From Erythroxylum novogranatense (lineage: Eukaryota > Streptophyta > Magnoliopsida > Malpighiales > Erythroxylaceae): DNA of 64,000 nt. A program made the translations under genes and the position numbers. The stretch spans positions 36,149,023-36,213,022 of the forward strand of contig CM057228.1 of NCBI GenBank assembly GCA_029891385.1. Direction: 5' to 3'. The notes beneath the pieces are model-generated. The model was not told the origin of the DNA and did no database searches. It saw nothing but the letters and a program-made list of their open reading frames with translations. Of this stretch, positions 52,740-63,937 are shown one piece after another (the stretch's first letter is position 1; every line of letters begins with the position of its first letter).

Positions 52740-53270
52740 TTGATACGATATGCAATGCGTGAGACTCTTTTCGTTATTCGATGTTGTGCCCAAGCGCTCG
52801 ATCGATGATCGATGGGGCGTCGTCGATTTCTCCCCTCGGGCTAGGCCGATAGATGCGATGTTTAGGGATAAATCCCCTCGGGCTCGAGGCCCGGTCAGTA
52901 ATAATCGCGACTTGGGTCACATTCCATTATCTGATCATGCAGTTATGGTCACAATAATTTGCAGTATACAGTCACAGTTATTCACAGTAGTCATATAGTT
53001 CAGGCATTCAGTACTAATCAGTAACATATACCAATTTTCAGTACTATACAGTAGTTTGCGGTATGCATGTGTGACTCTTTCCAATTATTCAGTTTTGTGC
53101 CCAAGTGCTCAGTCAGTAAACAGTGGGGACGCGTCAGGGATTTCTCCCCTCGGGCTAAGCCCGGTCAGTACAGTACGAGAGCTCGAGGCTCTTTTCAGTG
53201 AAATTAGCAACTTGGGCACGTCCATTATCTGATCATGTATTTATGCATGCAATGCGATGTTCATGATTCA
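52740..53270 (-). repeat. Internal duplication in element C LTR
   Basis: TTGTGCCCAAG...GGGG.CG.GT..GATTTCTCCCCTCGGGCT occurs at 52784 and again at 53095, followed in both by a CCCGGTCAGTA word, a ...CTTGGG...CATTATCTGATCATG block. Unit offset about 311 bp. Both LTRs carry it (second pair near 58175 and 58485), so it predates insertion. A single copy of the related block exists in element A (11500-11590). Confidence 0.75.
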
Positions 53271-54164
53271 AGATTGATAATTGATAATTCCGTGATCGAT
53301 AGTCTACGATGTCTGGCTATAAAAGCCCGATATTACGATGTTGATGTCACTCGATAATTCCAGTCCAATCTGATGAGTTCGGTTCGATCAGTAGAAGCAT
53401 GTCACTTTCGATCATGCACATTTCGAACATATCAATAATCATGCGGTTTCACGGTATCATGCGATTCAATCTTACACATTTCATGAGTTATCTGATGCAA
53501 TTCAATCACATCTGATTCACTAATCATGTAATTTACATTGTCAAGTAGTTCACAGTGAGCATATAGGCAAATCAGAACTTTGATAAACCATCTAGGTTAC
53601 TCACCTGTTACTTTCGAGCTACTGCCTGGAAGTCCCAGCAATGTCCGTAGAACGACGATCCAACGGTACCTCTATAACAGTACAGTACAGTCTATTATTA
53701 ATTGCTCAATTAACCAGTTCAGTAATGCATATGTCTCAATGAAATGATGTACAATGCATGTTCACGATTTTCGGTGCTAAAACCCAGCTTCGATAACCTA
53801 TGCTCAATTTCAACTTTTTACTCAATTGAATCATCACTAATTTGGTTCAGTCCTCAATTCAGTTCAATTTTCTCGATTCATATACCCTATAACAATTTCA
53901 TATCCATCAGTCCAATTATACAGTGAAAATCCCAATTAGGACTCCAATTATCACAATTCAGTACTTAGATCACACTATGAACCATAATTAACTTTAATCT
54001 CAACAGTCAGTACCATTTACATCAAATTCTAACTCTCGATATTTCCTCAACAGTAGACCCCTTTCTCTAGTTCACAATGAATCAGGGATTACCTCGATCG
54101 GGGGGTCCATACCATAAACTATGCCAAATCAACAAAGTTCATTCCAAACAGAATTTCCCCCATA

Positions 54165-54396
54165 CGTCGCGACCTACACCCTTTCGTCGCGACGTGAAAA
54201 GCTCACTCGTTGCGACGTAGAGGACTGCTCGTCGCGTTGCACAAAGCCACGTTCGTCGCGACGTGGAACCCACTCGTCGCGACGTACCAACCCCAATTCG
54301 CCGCGACATCCACCCGACTCGTCGCGACTAATAGATTTAATTAAATTCAATCACTCATCGCGACGAAGCCCTTGGCGCTTCTGCGCTCGTCGCGAC
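54165..54396. repeat. Array of ten CGTCGCGAC motifs in element C LTR
   Basis: Starts at 54165, 54185, 54208, 54230, 54254, 54275, 54299, 54320, 54356 and 54388; spacings 20, 23, 22, 24, 21, 24, 21, 36, 32. About every second helical turn for the first eight. The core is the same as in unrelated element D. The copy in the other LTR is at 59530-59771. Confidence 0.88.
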
Positions 54397-55342
54397 GTGC
54401 GACGGTCCGATCGTCTTCTCCGATCGCTTTCTGCCATTAAAGCCATTAATAACCTCCGTTAACACTCTAACTACTCAATCTTACCCAATAAATGCCATAA
54501 ATACTCAAATAACCAGTAATAACAACATTAAATCTAATAAAACTTACCAATCGACGATAAATCCCAAATCTCAAAATCGCCAGTAACCACTAAATCCTCA
54601 CGAAACCAACGATCAAACACTCTCAAGCCTCTCTACCTTCACCAATCACTATAAATCAGTTAGCTTAACACAAAAGGAGGGAAACCACAAGAGATAGATC
54701 AAAGAATCCTCACCGATGGAGGAAATCGAAGGGCGCCGTGGGAGGAGACGAAGAAAACGATTTTGCCTAGGTCATTCTCCCATTCCACTTAGCCATATAT
54801 ATATATATACATAGTCTCCCAAATCGGTCCCGATTTCAGTCTCTAAATTTCAATGGCTCAACATTTAAATTCATCTACGATATAACTCTAATTTTTCATC
54901 GCCATTAAACCCTCCTTTCGATTACTATCTGGTCAATCGATTCATCACTCAAAACTTTCGATGCAGGCATTTTCTCCGAATTTCTCGAAAATTTCCTATA
55001 AGCCACTATCAATTGCCAGTCACTCTTACACTATTTTAAATCACTCATTCGAACCCAATTACTCTCAATTTCTCAGTCGATTTCAATCTAGTCAATTCCA
55101 ATCAATTCAGTCAATTCACAATTCGATCAATTCACAGACCAATCAATTCAGTCAATTTCAATTCACAATTAAATACCAAAAATCATGAATGCATGTACCA
55201 ATGAATAAATAAGTATGCATATCAGATAGACTGTTCCTCTATAATTAGAGGCCGATAGCACACTCGGTCGATAAATCTGATGCTGACTATCGATCGGTTC
55301 AATTTACGAGAATACCACTTGTTATGATAGCAGGATGTTACA

Positions 55343-55357
55343 ATTCACCCCTCCTTA
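55343..55357 (-). other. Polypurine tract, element C
   Basis: Reverse complement TAAGGAGGGGTGAAT beside the left LTR, followed by the TTTCGTCCTCGAAATT phrase shared with A and B. Confidence 0.82.
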
Positions 55358-56871
55358 TAAAAATTTCGTCCTCGAAATTTCATATTCAGTGGATCAAGCG
55401 GACAGGAGAATTGATCCGCTCCTCTCTATTCTGATTCTTGTTTACTTTCAGTACTAGAAACATATTTATCATATCTTAAGTCTGTTTCCCAATCCAATCC
55501 ATAAAACATTTTGTCAATCCGAACCATATTTTGGATTTTAAACCTTACATGACAGTCACGTAGAGGCCGTTCAATAACAAATTACATTTCCTTATCGATT
55601 CGACCCATTGTCATGATCTGGGATCGTTCCATCCCTTTTTACAGCTTCACTTCACTTATCATCGTTAACTCAAGTCAATCATAGTCTTCGCCTATATTCA
55701 GGCAATCTCAACGGACTTCAATGATATCAGTCTCACATTTGCCTCAGTAGTCACGTCTATCAGTTGTCATCGATTCCTAAAGATTCTCTACCAGTCCCTT
55801 TGGCAGGTAAACCACATACTTCACTATACAGTCATGAATATCGTTTTCTCAGAAGTTGACTCTCATTTAAATTTCCCAATACAGTTTGCAATTTTCTGTA
55901 TCACCAAGTTGTTTTGCCAGTACCTTTTTATACACAATTAATTTGAGATTCCCATAACTCATACTACTTTCTTTTTACCAGTTTGACTATTATCATTCGA
56001 CAATAACACTCTTATACGCTATTGAATTTATACTCAATCCATTTAATCTCTTTTGCGAATCATTCAAATTTCCAAAGTATCTCGATCATCATTGATCTGC
56101 ACATCCATGGGTATATCCATAACCTTTCTATGCAATTAATGCTACCACGCTTAAGGCACAACAATTTCAAATAATCAATCACAGTGCGATCTCGACATTA
56201 TACTTGTCCTGATATCGTTAAATCACATTGCACTATATCAACTAATTGCCTCATAAACTTTCTTGGGACATTTCACTAAATATTACCACATCTCAATTTA
56301 AAATTAATATGGTTAACACTTAAAATTGGCAGTTCTCCAAATGTCTTTTCCTGATCATCGGTCATACTTTTCACATTTTCCTCAAAGCGGTATGTCATTT
56401 ACGGATAGATCCGATTACTCGATTAATTCTCAATAATTCCGAATACATATATTCCTTATACCCATAATTAATTCATACAACTCTCTAAAGATCAATTGTC
56501 TCCCACGAAAAGCAATGTTCTCTTAACTTTCTCAGTTTCATCATAACACATTCTGAGACATGTTCCTTTACACTATTTCCTCCTTACAGTTCAGTAGCCC
56601 CGTTACACAGTTAGATTCCTTATGTTAACATATTGCACATTTCCTCAGTAGCAGATTCTATCTCTCACCCTTGAGTTTCCACTAGAATCAGATCTCCCAA
56701 TAGCAACTTTTCATTCCTTACAAATTTATTTCCAGATTATCCCTTTCATTTCTAAATTCTTCATTATAATCATCATTGACTCCAGTATCCACTACGTGAG
56801 CCAGGTGGACTCACAACGTCCTTATATCAATCTCAGGACACTCAAAATTGTTCAGTCGATCTGAACTAGGC

Positions 56872-57217
56872 ACTCCATAAAGGCCCTAAAAAAGTCATCC
56901 CATGTTAGTGTGCAGGGCTTGGTGGTGCTGCCCGGGACAGTCTTCCACCACAGATATGCAGGACCCTGGAGTAGGGACACTGCATAGTCAAATCACTCGC
57001 CCGAGTCACAGTCTATCTGATCGATTACTCTTTCAATCCTCTCAAGCCATTCCTCAGCCTCCGCAGGGTCGGTACTGCCATATAAATCAACCGCCCCCTG
57101 CTTACGCAGTTTGTCATATCTTCGTTCTCGTCTCACAGGAACTCGAGGAGGCAACTCCTCTAAATGGGGTATCGAGGACTCCCTACTAGCTCCTACTGAT
57201 TCAAGGTTAGCTGGCAA
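56872..57217 (-). pseudogene. Gypsy gag fragment in element C
   Basis: Starts at the methionine at 57217 and reads DKLRKQGAVDLYGSTDPAE, then AEEWLERIERVIDQIDC, a stop, and in the same frame YAVSLLQGPAYLWWKTVPG and LTWDDFFRAF. These are the conserved blocks of the retrotrans_gag domain of Tekay/chromovirus Gypsy elements. The domain is cut after about 110 codons. Position right after the primer-binding site agrees with gag. Confidence 0.85.
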
Positions 57218-57335
57218 CTCATTTCGATCTCCCAGTACGGATGACCTAAAACAGACAAGAAATTCTAATCAGTTCTGCTATTCTTTCCAGTGATTCCAGC
57301 CTAACAGTACACTATGCCCATAAGATGCCAAACTA

Positions 57336-57348
57336 TGCTCTGATACCA
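57336..57348 (-). other. Primer-binding site, element C (tRNA-iMet)
   Basis: Minus-strand TGGTATCAGAGCA, five bases from the right LTR. Confidence 0.9.
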
Positions 57349-57353
57349 CTTAA

Positions 57354-60300
57354 TGTAGCGCCCCCTCACCGTAGGGTACACATCGGGACACCCAACACGT
57401 ATGCCACAATAAGGTGCACTACCAGAACAGTTCCCCTAAAATCCACATGGCATCGATAAATAAAATCACAATTTGTCAAAATCGATAGATTTAAAATTTA
57501 CAATATCATCTAATCTGATCATCCGGTGACAAGATAGACAAGTCTATCGGTTCCCTAACAAACCAAAAGGAAGTCGATACTAAAGTCTATCTAAGTCATC
57601 CTCAAAATACTAACTCCATTGACCGACACATGTGCTATCGCGTCTCTTGCCAACCTTTCATGCAGCACGAACAACCATCTCCGAAGCTGAGGTCTACTCT
57701 ATCGATCTGAAAATACGATGCAATTTTGGGTGAGTTTTGCGAACTTAGTGAGAAACCATCATCGATGGTTCACTCCAATCATGCATTCAGCGTATCGCGT
57801 GCAACATAACGATAATTTATATATATACAACTTACGATGGTTTATAACGGTTTGATGACCGGTAACAATATACAATGATAAGCGGTTTGCGGTATCACGT
57901 ACCAATCACGATCTATCTGATGGTTTACGATATTACATCACGATTCTGGTAGTCTCTAGCGATTCACGATATCAAATATCAACTCACAATAATCCCTCAC
58001 AATTTACGATTGCCATATCACGATTCACGGTATTATGCGACAATTTACAATAGCACTAACATTTAGCGATATCATATTGCGGTTCTGATAAATCATGTCA
58101 TTGTCACAATTCGGTCATTTAGGCATTGATGCGATATGCAATGCGTGAGATTCTTTTCCGGTTATTGATGTTGTGCCAAGCGCTCGATCGATGATCGATG
58201 GGGACGCGTCGAGATTTCTCCCCTCGGGCTAGGCGATCGATGCGATGTTCGAGGATAAACCCCTCGGGCTCGAGGCGATCGATAATAATCGCGACTTGGG
58301 TCACATTCCATTATCGATCATGCGATTATGGTCACAATAATTTGCGATATCTGATTCTGATTATTCACATAGTCATATAGTTCGAGCATTCAATACTAAT
58401 TAGTAACATATATCAATTTTGATACTATCTGATGGTTTCGGTATGCATATGTGACTCTTTCAATTATTGATTTTGTGCCCAAGTGCTCGATCGATAAGCA
58501 GTAGGGACGCGTCGAGATTTCTCCCTCGGGCTAAGCCCGGTCGATGCAATCTGAGCTCGAGGCTCTTGTCGATGAAATTAGCAACTTGGGGCACGTCCAT
58601 TATCTGATCATGCATTTATGCATGCAATGCGATGTTCGATGATTTAGTATTGATAATTGATAATTCCGTGATCGATAGTCTACGATGTCTGACTATAAAA
58701 GCCCAGATTACGATGTTGATGTCACTCATTAATTCCGATCCAATCTGATGAGTTCGGTTCGATCAAGTAGAAGCATGTCACTCGATCATGCACATTTCAG
58801 ACATATCAATAATCATGCAGTTTCACAGTATCATGCAGTTCAATCTTACACATTTCAGTAGTTATACAGTGCAATTCAATCACATACAGTTCACTAATCA
58901 TGTAATTTACATTGTCAAGTAGTTCACAGTGAGCATATAGGCAAATCAGAACTTTGAGAAACCATCTAGGTTACTCACCGTTACTTAGAACTCTTGCTGG
59001 AAGTCCCAAAGAATGTCCGTGGAGCGACGATCCAACGACACCTCTATAACGATGCAGTCTGATCTATTATTAATTGCTCAATTAACCAGTTCGGTAATGC
59101 ATATGTCTCAATGAAATGATGTACAATGCATGTTCACGATTTCCGGTGCTAAAACCCAGCTTCGATAACCTATGCTCAATTTCAACTTTTTACTCAATTG
59201 AATCATCACTAATTTGGTTCAGTCCTCAATTCATTCAATTTTCTCGATTCATATACCTATAACAATTTCATATCCATCGGTCCAATTATACAGTGAAAAT
59301 CCTAATTAGGACTCTAATTATCACAATTCAGTACTTAGATCACACTATGAACCATAATTAACTTTAATCTCAACAGTCAGTACCATTTACATCAAATTAT
59401 AACTCTCGATATTTCCTCAACAGTAGACCCCTTTCTCTAGTTCACAATGAATCAGGGATTACCTCGATCGGGGTCCATACCATAAACTATGCCAAATCAA
59501 CAAAGTTCATTCCAAACGAATTTCCCAATACGTCGCGACCTCGCCGCTTTCGTCGCGGCGTGAAAAGCTCACTAAATCGCGACGTGAGGACCGCTTCGTC
59601 GCGTTGCACAAAAAACGTTAAATCGCGACGTGGAACCCACTCGTCATGACGTACCAACCCCAATTCGCGCGGCGTCCACCCGACTCGTCGCGACTAATAG
59701 ATTTAATTAAATTCAATCACTCGTCGCGACGAAGCCCTCGGCGCTTCTGCGCTCGTCGCGACGTGCGACGGTCCGATCGTCTTCTCCGATCGCTTTCCGC
59801 CATTAAAGCCATTAATAACCTCCGTTAACACTCTAACTACTCAATCTTACCCAATAAATGCCATAAATACTCAAATAACCAGTAATAACAACATTAAATC
59901 CAATAAAACTTACCAATCGACGATAAATCCCAAATCTCAAAATCGTCGTAACCTAAATCCTCTGAAACCAACGATCAAACACTCTCGAAGCCTCTCTGCC
60001 TTCACCAATCACTATAAATCAGTTAGCTTAACACAAAAGGAGGAAACCACAAGAGATAGATCAAAGAATCCTCACCGATGGAGGAAATCGAAGGCGGCCG
60101 TGGGAGGAGCGAAGAAAGCGATTTTGCCTAGGTCATTCTCCCATTCCACTTAGCCATATATATATATACACATAGTCTCCCAAATCGGTCCCAATTTCAG
60201 TCTCTAAATTTCAATGGCTCAACATTTAAATTCATCTACCAATATAACTCTAATTTTCCATCGCCATTAAACCCTCCTTTCGATACTATCTGATCAATCG

Positions 60301-60727
60301 ATGCATCACTCAAAACTTTCCGATGCAGGCATTTTCTCCGAATTTCTCGAAAATTTCCTATAAGCCACTATCAATTGCCAGTCACTCTTACACTATTTTA
60401 AATCAGTCATTCAACCCAATTACTCTCAATTTCTCGATCGATTTCAATCTAGTCAATTCCGGTCGATTCGATCGAGTTCTGAATTGAACAATTCACGAGA
60501 CCGGTCAATTCGGTCAATTCAATTCACAATTAAACACGAAAATCATGAATGCATGTACCAATGAATAAATAAGTTTGCATATGCAGTAGGCCTGTTCCTC
60601 TATAATTAGAGGCCGATAGACACTCGATCGATAAATCTGATCTGACTATCGATCGATAAATACTGATCTGACCTATCGATCGGTTCAATTTATCGAATAC
60701 CCTTGTTACTGATAGCAGGATGTTACA
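57354..60727 (-). repeat. Element C 5' LTR (right in window)
   Basis: 3374 bp, close copy of 51955-55342. Many CAGT words of the other copy appear here as CGAT or CTGAT. Confidence 0.92.
59530..59771. repeat. CGTCGCGAC array, second LTR of element C
   Basis: Same array as 54165-54396 with some copies altered (CATGACG, AATCGCGACG). Confidence 0.85.
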
Positions 60728-61959
60728 GGTAGCTTGGATTCATCATAAGTTGTGAAGTTTCCGGTTACAATGCGTGGTTAGGCGTTCATTTTCTCTTGAA
60801 GATGCAGTGATGATTGGGGTTCACCAAGCTTCAAAGGGGAGTAGCTTAATCCGTAGTTTAGCTATGATTTATGAATGCCTAGGTCTAGGATTTGTAACTT
60901 GTAGTGAAGCTACTCGATTATAACTTAATTAAATGTTAGACATTTAATATGTTGTTTGGATTAGTAGTTTACATTGTCACGTTTAACTACTTTGTTATGA
61001 ACAACCAAGTTGGGGTTTATTACTTTGTAGTTAGATTTGCTTGATTAAAGTTTAATCAAGTGTTGAACAATGTAATGTGTATGGATTTGCTTATGCAGAA
61101 CTTTGAGCTTAATTATATGAAGTCTCATATATGTCCACTTGTGATCCTGTTGATTCTCTTTTATCAGCCTAGTTGAGTTTGATACAGAGTTGATGCTAGA
61201 TTTCATTTGGCCCTTTGCATTGACATTCCACCGCACACACTAAGATGCGCTTAACAAGGTTTTAAGAAATGGAGTTCAATGATTAAAACCTTGGACTTAA
61301 AGAGTCCTTTAAGGTTCTAAGGCTCAAGAGTACTTAATGGGATCTTGAGAGATGGAGTTCATTAATCAAGATCCTGGACTTAAATAGAGTCCTTTAAGGT
61401 TTATCATTTCAAACTTAGTGATGTTTAATCCATCGCATGCGCTTAACGGGATCTTAAGCAATGGAGTTCATTGATCAAGATCCTGGACTTAAAGAGTCCT
61501 TTAAGGTTCTAAGGCTTAAGAGCACTTAATGGGGTCTTGAGAAATGGAGTTCATTAGTGAATACCCTGGACTTAAAGAGAGCCCTTTAAGATTTACCATT
61601 CAAACTTAGTGATTTCTAATCCCATCAAATTAGTTTTGAACAGTGATAGCGAAAACTCATTTTCAAGGGGATTTTATCACTTGTTTTAATCTTTTCATTT
61701 TCTTTTCCAAAAACCAAAAAATACTTTTCACAATGCATTTTAGTGTAGTTAATGTTTAAAAACATAATAATAAAACCCCCCTTTCCTCACTAACTTCGCT
61801 TGTACTTTATGACATATAAGCTAGCTTAGGTCCATTTCATTAGGTTCCGATTAAGTGAGACAATCCGAGGTTGCAACCTATACTGCAATCTTGGAATTTA
61901 TTTATTTTTGATTCGATTTCTAAGGGATTGATCTTTAGATCGATACGAAGAGCCGATCA
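60728..61959 (+). repeat. Element D 5' LTR, part after element C
   Basis: Continues the LTR begun at 51251; includes one copy of the C target duplication. Ends GCCGATCA, three bases before the primer-binding site. No gene. Confidence 0.8.
61247..61625 (+). repeat. Tandem repeat with 192-bp higher-order unit
   Basis: Two long units (starting GCGCTTAAC at 61247 and 61439), each made of two diverged subunits of about 95 bp built from 'AATGGAGTTCA..GAT..A', 'CCTGGACTTAAA.AGAG' and 'CCTTTAAGGTT'. The CCTTTAAGG words are palindromic. Confidence 0.85.
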
Positions 61960-61962
61960 AAA

Positions 61963-61980
61963 TGGCGTCGTTGCCGGGGA
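61963..61980 (+). other. Primer-binding site, element D (tRNA-Asp type)
   Basis: TGGCGTCGTTGCCGGGGA differs at one base from the expected complement of tRNA-Asp, the primer typical of the Athila lineage. Confidence 0.85.
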
Positions 61981-62190
61981 ACCACGAATTGTTTCTCTAA
62001 GTTAGCTTTTGTCATTTTGTTGCTAAGTGAAGTTAGGAGTCTTTTCTTTTAGATTGCATTCTAGATAGTTTAGTTTCATCCTCATTGATAGTTTTTCTTT
62101 ATCTTTGATAGCTGAAATTTTACAGATTACACCTTCCATGGAAGTTCACTGAGGCTAACTCTTATTTTTTCTGCGACAATCATTTTAGGT

Positions 62191-62286
62191 GAATCTGGCA
62201 TAGTGGAGGCTGACATGGACATGGGAATGGATGAAGTTATTTCTCCACACCATGGCCATCTGTCGAAGGTTAATCGGGAGAATTAA
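62191..62286 (+). other. Exon-like segment inside element D
   Basis: After a TTTTAG acceptor-like site, one frame reads ESGIVEADMDMGMDEV then ISPHHGHLSKVNREN and stop. The codons look coding, unlike the surrounding T-rich sequence, which resembles intron. It could be a captured 3' exon of a host gene or a leftover from the element. I do not recognise the protein. Confidence 0.3.
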
Positions 62287-62716
62287 AAAAAAAACCTCCA
62301 TAACTGCCAGGTTGTTTCTTTCCTTCACTTGTTTGCTTACTTATGCCTTGTGATTGCTCGTGACATATATTGGTGCATTGGTTTGTTAAGTAAGTGTCAG
62401 GGAGAAACAGCCCAGTAGGAACATAGATTAGCTTTTAGTTTAATCAACACCCTTTCAATTCAATAATTTCCCCTTTGAGTTTTGTCTCTTGCCCTCCTCT
62501 TGTTGTGTTGAATTGTCCTTTGTGCTTTCTTACCTTATGATTTATCTATCCTTGTTCTACATTGAGGACAATGTATTGCTTAAGTGTGGGGGAGTTGTTT
62601 CCCCATCTATCTTTCTTGTTGCATGCCTGTTTGACATCTTATTTATGAATGTGTTAGCGAATCTTGCATTATGTTTTCAAACTTGGTAAATTTTTTTGTG
62701 CCATTTTGTTGTTCCT

Positions 62717-62840
62717 CATCGCGGCGATAGGTAACACACCGCGACAAGGCTGGTCATTTTAGTGCTCACGTTGCGACGTCAATACAGCTTCACGTCACGA
62801 CGTCCACCGTCGCGGCGCACAATGCTGCACGTTGTGACGT
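62717..62840. repeat. CGTCGCGAC-type motif group in element D interior
   Basis: Six degenerate copies at 62717, 62737, 62769, 62793, 62808 and 62830 (forms CATCGCGGCG, CGTTGCGACG, CGTCACGACG, CGTCGCGGCG, CGTTGTGACG). Spacing less regular than in the LTR, and some copies show CG-to-TG decay. Confidence 0.75.
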
Positions 62841-63937
62841 CCACCCCTTTTACAGAATGCTTGTGACAATTTTTTTCCTCAATTCCAACTTCTTCCACAC
62901 TAGACTCTTATAACTTTTGTCTTTCAAAGAACTTATAAGTTTCAAAGTGGTACTTGAGTTTACGAAAATACCTTCCATTCTTTTAACGATAGTTGGTCTT
63001 GGCTAATTTTACTTTTGATGTTTTCAACACAAAGTGAATGAAGGCATGCTAACAAAGTAGCACTTTAAGTTTTTGAGACTTGAGATTGCCATTTGAGATA
63101 TTACCCTTGTTGGAAGGATATTTGAGCCTAATTTTTTCTTCAATATTGTGTGCATCTACTTATTTCATATCTCTCTAGAACTTGTTTCAATTCTTAATCA
63201 AAGCTTTATGGACTAGAATTTTGTTAATGTGATAGAGGGGCATTCCTTCTTCAAACCCTTTTCCCCAAACACAGTCCTATAAACACTTATCCCTTGCTAG
63301 CCCATTGAGCCTTATTATGTATGAACACTGGCACGCATTTCATATGATGTCATTAGTTTAATTTGCATTTTCTTTTTAAAAAAAATCCAAAAAGAGTGTG
63401 TTCAAAAAAGAAGAACAGAAAAAGTGTGTTCCAAAAAAAATTAGAAAAAGAAAAAAAAGAAAAAAAGAGTCATTTTTAGTTCAACTGTTGACATCCATTC
63501 AAAATTTTAGTGCATGTATTCATACCTTTTCTTTCTTTCATCCTATCCATTCATCTAGCCTTCCATACATTACAACCCCAAAAAGTCCTCTTGATTTTCA
63601 AAATTATAGTTTTTGTAGTGGAGAAATAGAATTGATACAAGCTTATGGTAGAGAATGGATGAAGTAGATTGAGAGTGAAATATCCCCAATACATGTGAGG
63701 AGTGAGCAAACACTTTATGTTGAGTGACATCTCTTTTTTCTAATCTCTTGGATTAAATTCTTTTAGTGTTTGTTTTATTAACACTCTTTCAATTTGCTTT
63801 GATCGAATTCTGAGGAAGTGATTTGTGTCAATTTCCTATTATTGTTTTGAACATGGGCGGATTTTCTTTTACACTTGTATCTTTTTGACTCTTGTAAACT
63901 TTGTCCAGGAGTATAAAGGTCTAAGTGTGGGGGAATT

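Larger units (their letters stand above)
51955..55342 (-). repeat. Element C 3' LTR (left in window)
   Basis: 3388 bp. Contains the hairpin module (52314-52383), an internal duplication of about 311 bp offset (near 52740-53040 and 53050-53270) and the CGTCGCGAC array (54165-54396). Confidence 0.92.
55343..57353 (-). other. Element C internal region
   Basis: 2011 bp. Apart from the gag remnant at 56872-57217 no coding sequence is recognisable; the remaining 1.5 kb is low-complexity, T/C-rich on the plus strand. Most of gag and all of pol have been lost. Confidence 0.78.
51955..60727 (-). mobile_element. LTR element C: Tekay-like Gypsy with gag remnant
   Basis: 8773 bp with LTRs 51955-55342 and 57354-60727 (TGTAGCGCCCCCTCACCG to GGATGTTACA). 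Minus orientation: primer-binding site beside the right LTR (57336-57348), polypurine tract beside the left LTR (55343-55357). The 2011-bp interior keeps only a piece of gag near the primer site. The LTR resembles A and B in termini, the conserved module and the TTTCGTCCTCGAAATT phrase, but is a separate family. The two LTRs are close copies, so the insertion is recent. Confidence 0.9.
61981..63937 (+). other. Element D internal region, non-coding
   Basis: About 2 kb, no gag or pol. Holds an exon-like 31-codon stretch at 62191-62286, a first TAAGTGTGGGGG word at 62580, a loose group of CGTCGCGAC motifs (62717-62840), A-rich runs (63376-63470), and a polypurine-like GTGTGGGGGAATT before 63938. 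Confidence 0.75.

Noticed and set aside
54121..54462. 113-codon Arg/Ser-rich frame, with a related 60-codon frame at 59646-59828
   Set aside because: Both are the CGTCGCGAC array in the two LTRs of element C read as protein; the similarity is due to LTR duplication and the second is broken.
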